Origin: Dyella terrae
GTDB taxonomy: Bacteria; Pseudomonadota; Gammaproteobacteria; Xanthomonadales; Rhodanobacteraceae
Direction of reading: 5' to 3'
Assembly: GCF_022394535.1 (NCBI RefSeq)
Contig: NZ_CP089414.1
Span: 1,116,001-1,180,000 of the forward strand
Length of the DNA: 64,000 nt
Part shown: positions 62,554 through 64,000 of the stretch, one piece after another
Layout: each line of letters starts with the position of its first letter
How positions within the stretch are numbered: position 1 is the stretch's first letter
Notes under the pieces: generated by a model
What the model saw: only the letters and a program-made list of their open reading frames with translations
Told to the model about the DNA's origin: nothing
Databases searched by the model: none
Translations under genes and position numbers: made by a program

Positions 62554-64000
62554 TTAGAACGCCTTGGTAAAGCCCACGCTCAACGCGTTGTCGCTGAGGT
62601 GGCTGGCGAACTGGCCCTGGTAATCCAGATACAGGCTCCACGATGCGCCAGCCTTGGCGCTGATGCGTGCGCCCACGGTTGCTGCACCACGGCCCAGGGA
62701 ATCACCCGGCACCGCGAACACGGTGCCATCCTGCGTGGTTTCCCGCACCACCGGGGTGTTGCCGTTGCGCGTGTCGTAGCGATAGCCCACGTCGAACTGC
62801 GGTACGTAGCTGACGCCTTGCGCCACGAACGCCGTGGCGAACGACACCTTTGCGTAGGGCTGCATGGTGTTGTAGGTGGTGTGCGCACCATTCACCCCAA
62901 ACGCGGAGGCCAGCGGACTGGTGCTCGTCACGGTTTCGCTAAACGCGTCCAGTGTCTGGTGCTGATACAGCGCGCCCACGGCCGGCGTGATCTGCCACTG
63001 TGCCGCCGCCAGCGGCCATGCAGCCTGCACCGCAGCCGAGGTGATGTCGCCATCGGGCGAGGCCACGCCGTGGCCCAAGCCGGTCTGGCGATTCACGCGG
63101 TAGCTGTCACGCGCTGCGTCGAGCGTGCCCGACAACACCACCGGCCCGACGCTGCCGAACGCGTACAAGCCACCGTGCACGCTGTCGACGGAGCCGTTGC
63201 CGCCGTTGCGGTCATTGCCGTTGATGCGATTAAAGCCTGCTTCCACACCGATGTGCGCGACGTCCGCTACCGCATGATCCCAGCCCCCCCCTGCAAACCA
63301 AATACGGTGCTGTTCAAACCGTTGTTGCCGGTAAGCGAATCGCTGCTGCCGCTGTACTGCACCCACAAACCGCTGTTGCATGCGGAGGTAACGGTATTGC
63401 TGTGCGCGGCATTCGCGGAGCCGCATGCCACTTCGGTGGAGCGCAGCGTCGCGTCGAGCACACTCGTCAGCGATTGCTGACCCACCAGGTTGACGCTGCG
63501 CATCAGGTTGGCATACAGACCGCCGTCAGCCGGTGCGATCACCTTGACCGTTGTCGCCGGAGGCGTGGTGGTCGGAGGCGTCGTTGCATCGCCTGCCAAC
63601 GTCAAATCCACCTGCGTCGCGCTGTAGCTCACCTTGGGATCAAGCGCTGTCGGCACCGAACCGGTGGCGTTGACCGAAGCAAATTGCCCGCTCACTGCCT
63701 TGGCCTGCACCAGCGCGTACGTCGTGCTGTTGTAGGTGCCCGGCGCGTAGATCAGGTTCAACGTACCGGCGAGGCTGGCGTTGCCGTTCACCAGCAACTG
63801 CGAAGCCGCCGTCGGGGTTACATCGATCTGCAATGCGCCGTCGCTGTTCTGCGTGTAGTTGCCATTGATGGTGAGCACACCAACGGAGCCGCCCGGCCAC
63901 ACGATGCCATCGTTGATCACATTGCCGTCAATCGTGCCGTGGCCGCGCAGGGTGCCGCCGCTTTCCACGTTCACTTGCGTGGTGGTGAGTTTGGCGGTGC
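62554..64000 (-). pseudogene. Autotransporter (type Va), 5' end outside window, frame broken at a C8 tract
   Basis: The visible part has a passenger end with an autotransporter-like repeat (GGTLRGHGTIDGNV, VWPGGSVGVLTINGNY), a Pro/Thr linker (TPPTTTPPATT), and SGLWVQYSG. The beta-barrel domain (GGWDHAVADVAHIGVEAG...ASWSLYLDYQGQFASHL) ends in VGFTKAF. The frame changes at eight C (63284-63291). The halves join with nine, or with six, bases. In either case the GLQGG(G)WDHA joint is natural. The gene runs in from the right edge with no start in the window. As sequenced, the barrel is lost after VFGLQGGAGIMR. Confidence 0.85.

Noticed and set aside
1..64000. CRISPR arrays, prophage, insertion sequence transposases, rRNA or tRNA genes
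   Set aside because: No regularly spaced direct repeats, phage structural genes, transposase motifs or structural RNA signatures were seen.

Overview
The window looks like chromosome from a GC-rich gammaproteobacterium of the order Xanthomonadales, probably a Rhodanobacteraceae member near Dyella, Luteibacter or Rhodanobacter. This is inferred from base composition, gene content and the style of the intergenic repeats; no rRNA, tRNA or other phylogenetic marker is present to prove it.

Region 1 (1-18.8 kb) is an exopolysaccharide locus in three blocks. A minus-strand pair at the left edge (glycosyltransferase, then a Gfo/Idh/MocA-epimerase fusion that leaves the window) diverges from a plus-strand block (NodB-type deacetylase, second deacetylase-like membrane protein, methyltransferase, GT2 glycosyltransferase). 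A long, tightly overlapping minus-strand operon runs from 18826 to 8484: export lipoprotein, chain-length determinant, CpsD-like ATPase, outer-membrane barrel, two alpha/beta hydrolases of the kind found in exosortase-linked loci, galE, a secreted carbohydrate-active protein and a Wzx flippase. The two facing blocks meet at an approximately 1.3 kb inverted-repeat element (7191-8475).

Region 2 (19-31 kb) is mixed accessory DNA: an SDR dehydrogenase, a DUF3472-type secreted protein, an FAD monooxygenase with a divergent AraC regulator, a minus-strand set (DUF2946 protein, outer-membrane barrel with a CATCGC motif, TlpA-like thioredoxin), and a visibly lower-GC pair of secreted proteins (a TIM-barrel-like enzyme and a Tat-exported beta-helix protein).

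Region 3 (31-54.5 kb) holds small regulatory, metabolic and orphan genes separated by a family of short palindromes (arms GTCCGCTT and AAGCGGAC, or a longer relative). In most cases their orientation follows the direction of transcription, and several abut stop codons. Embedded here are a trimeric autotransporter adhesin with a TpgA-like partner, bluB, an HD-domain (p)ppGpp-hydrolase-like protein, a trypsin-like protease, a class C beta-lactamase-fold hydrolase, and an MFS/TetR pair with a clear operator.

Region 4 (54.6-64 kb) is an iron block with two Fur-box-like palindromes, a PepSY membrane protein, an AraC regulator and a TonB-dependent siderophore receptor. It is followed by mug, an MFS/LysR divergent pair and the 3' part of a classical autotransporter.

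A striking property of the sequence is that all six G/C runs of seven or more bases that I found in or at the start of coding regions disrupt a reading frame. Systematic homopolymer miscalling is the simplest explanation, with phase variation as the alternative. Two further genes (the adhesin and the TlpA-like protein) are shifted without a homopolymer, and one small gene carries an in-frame UGA at a likely Trp position.
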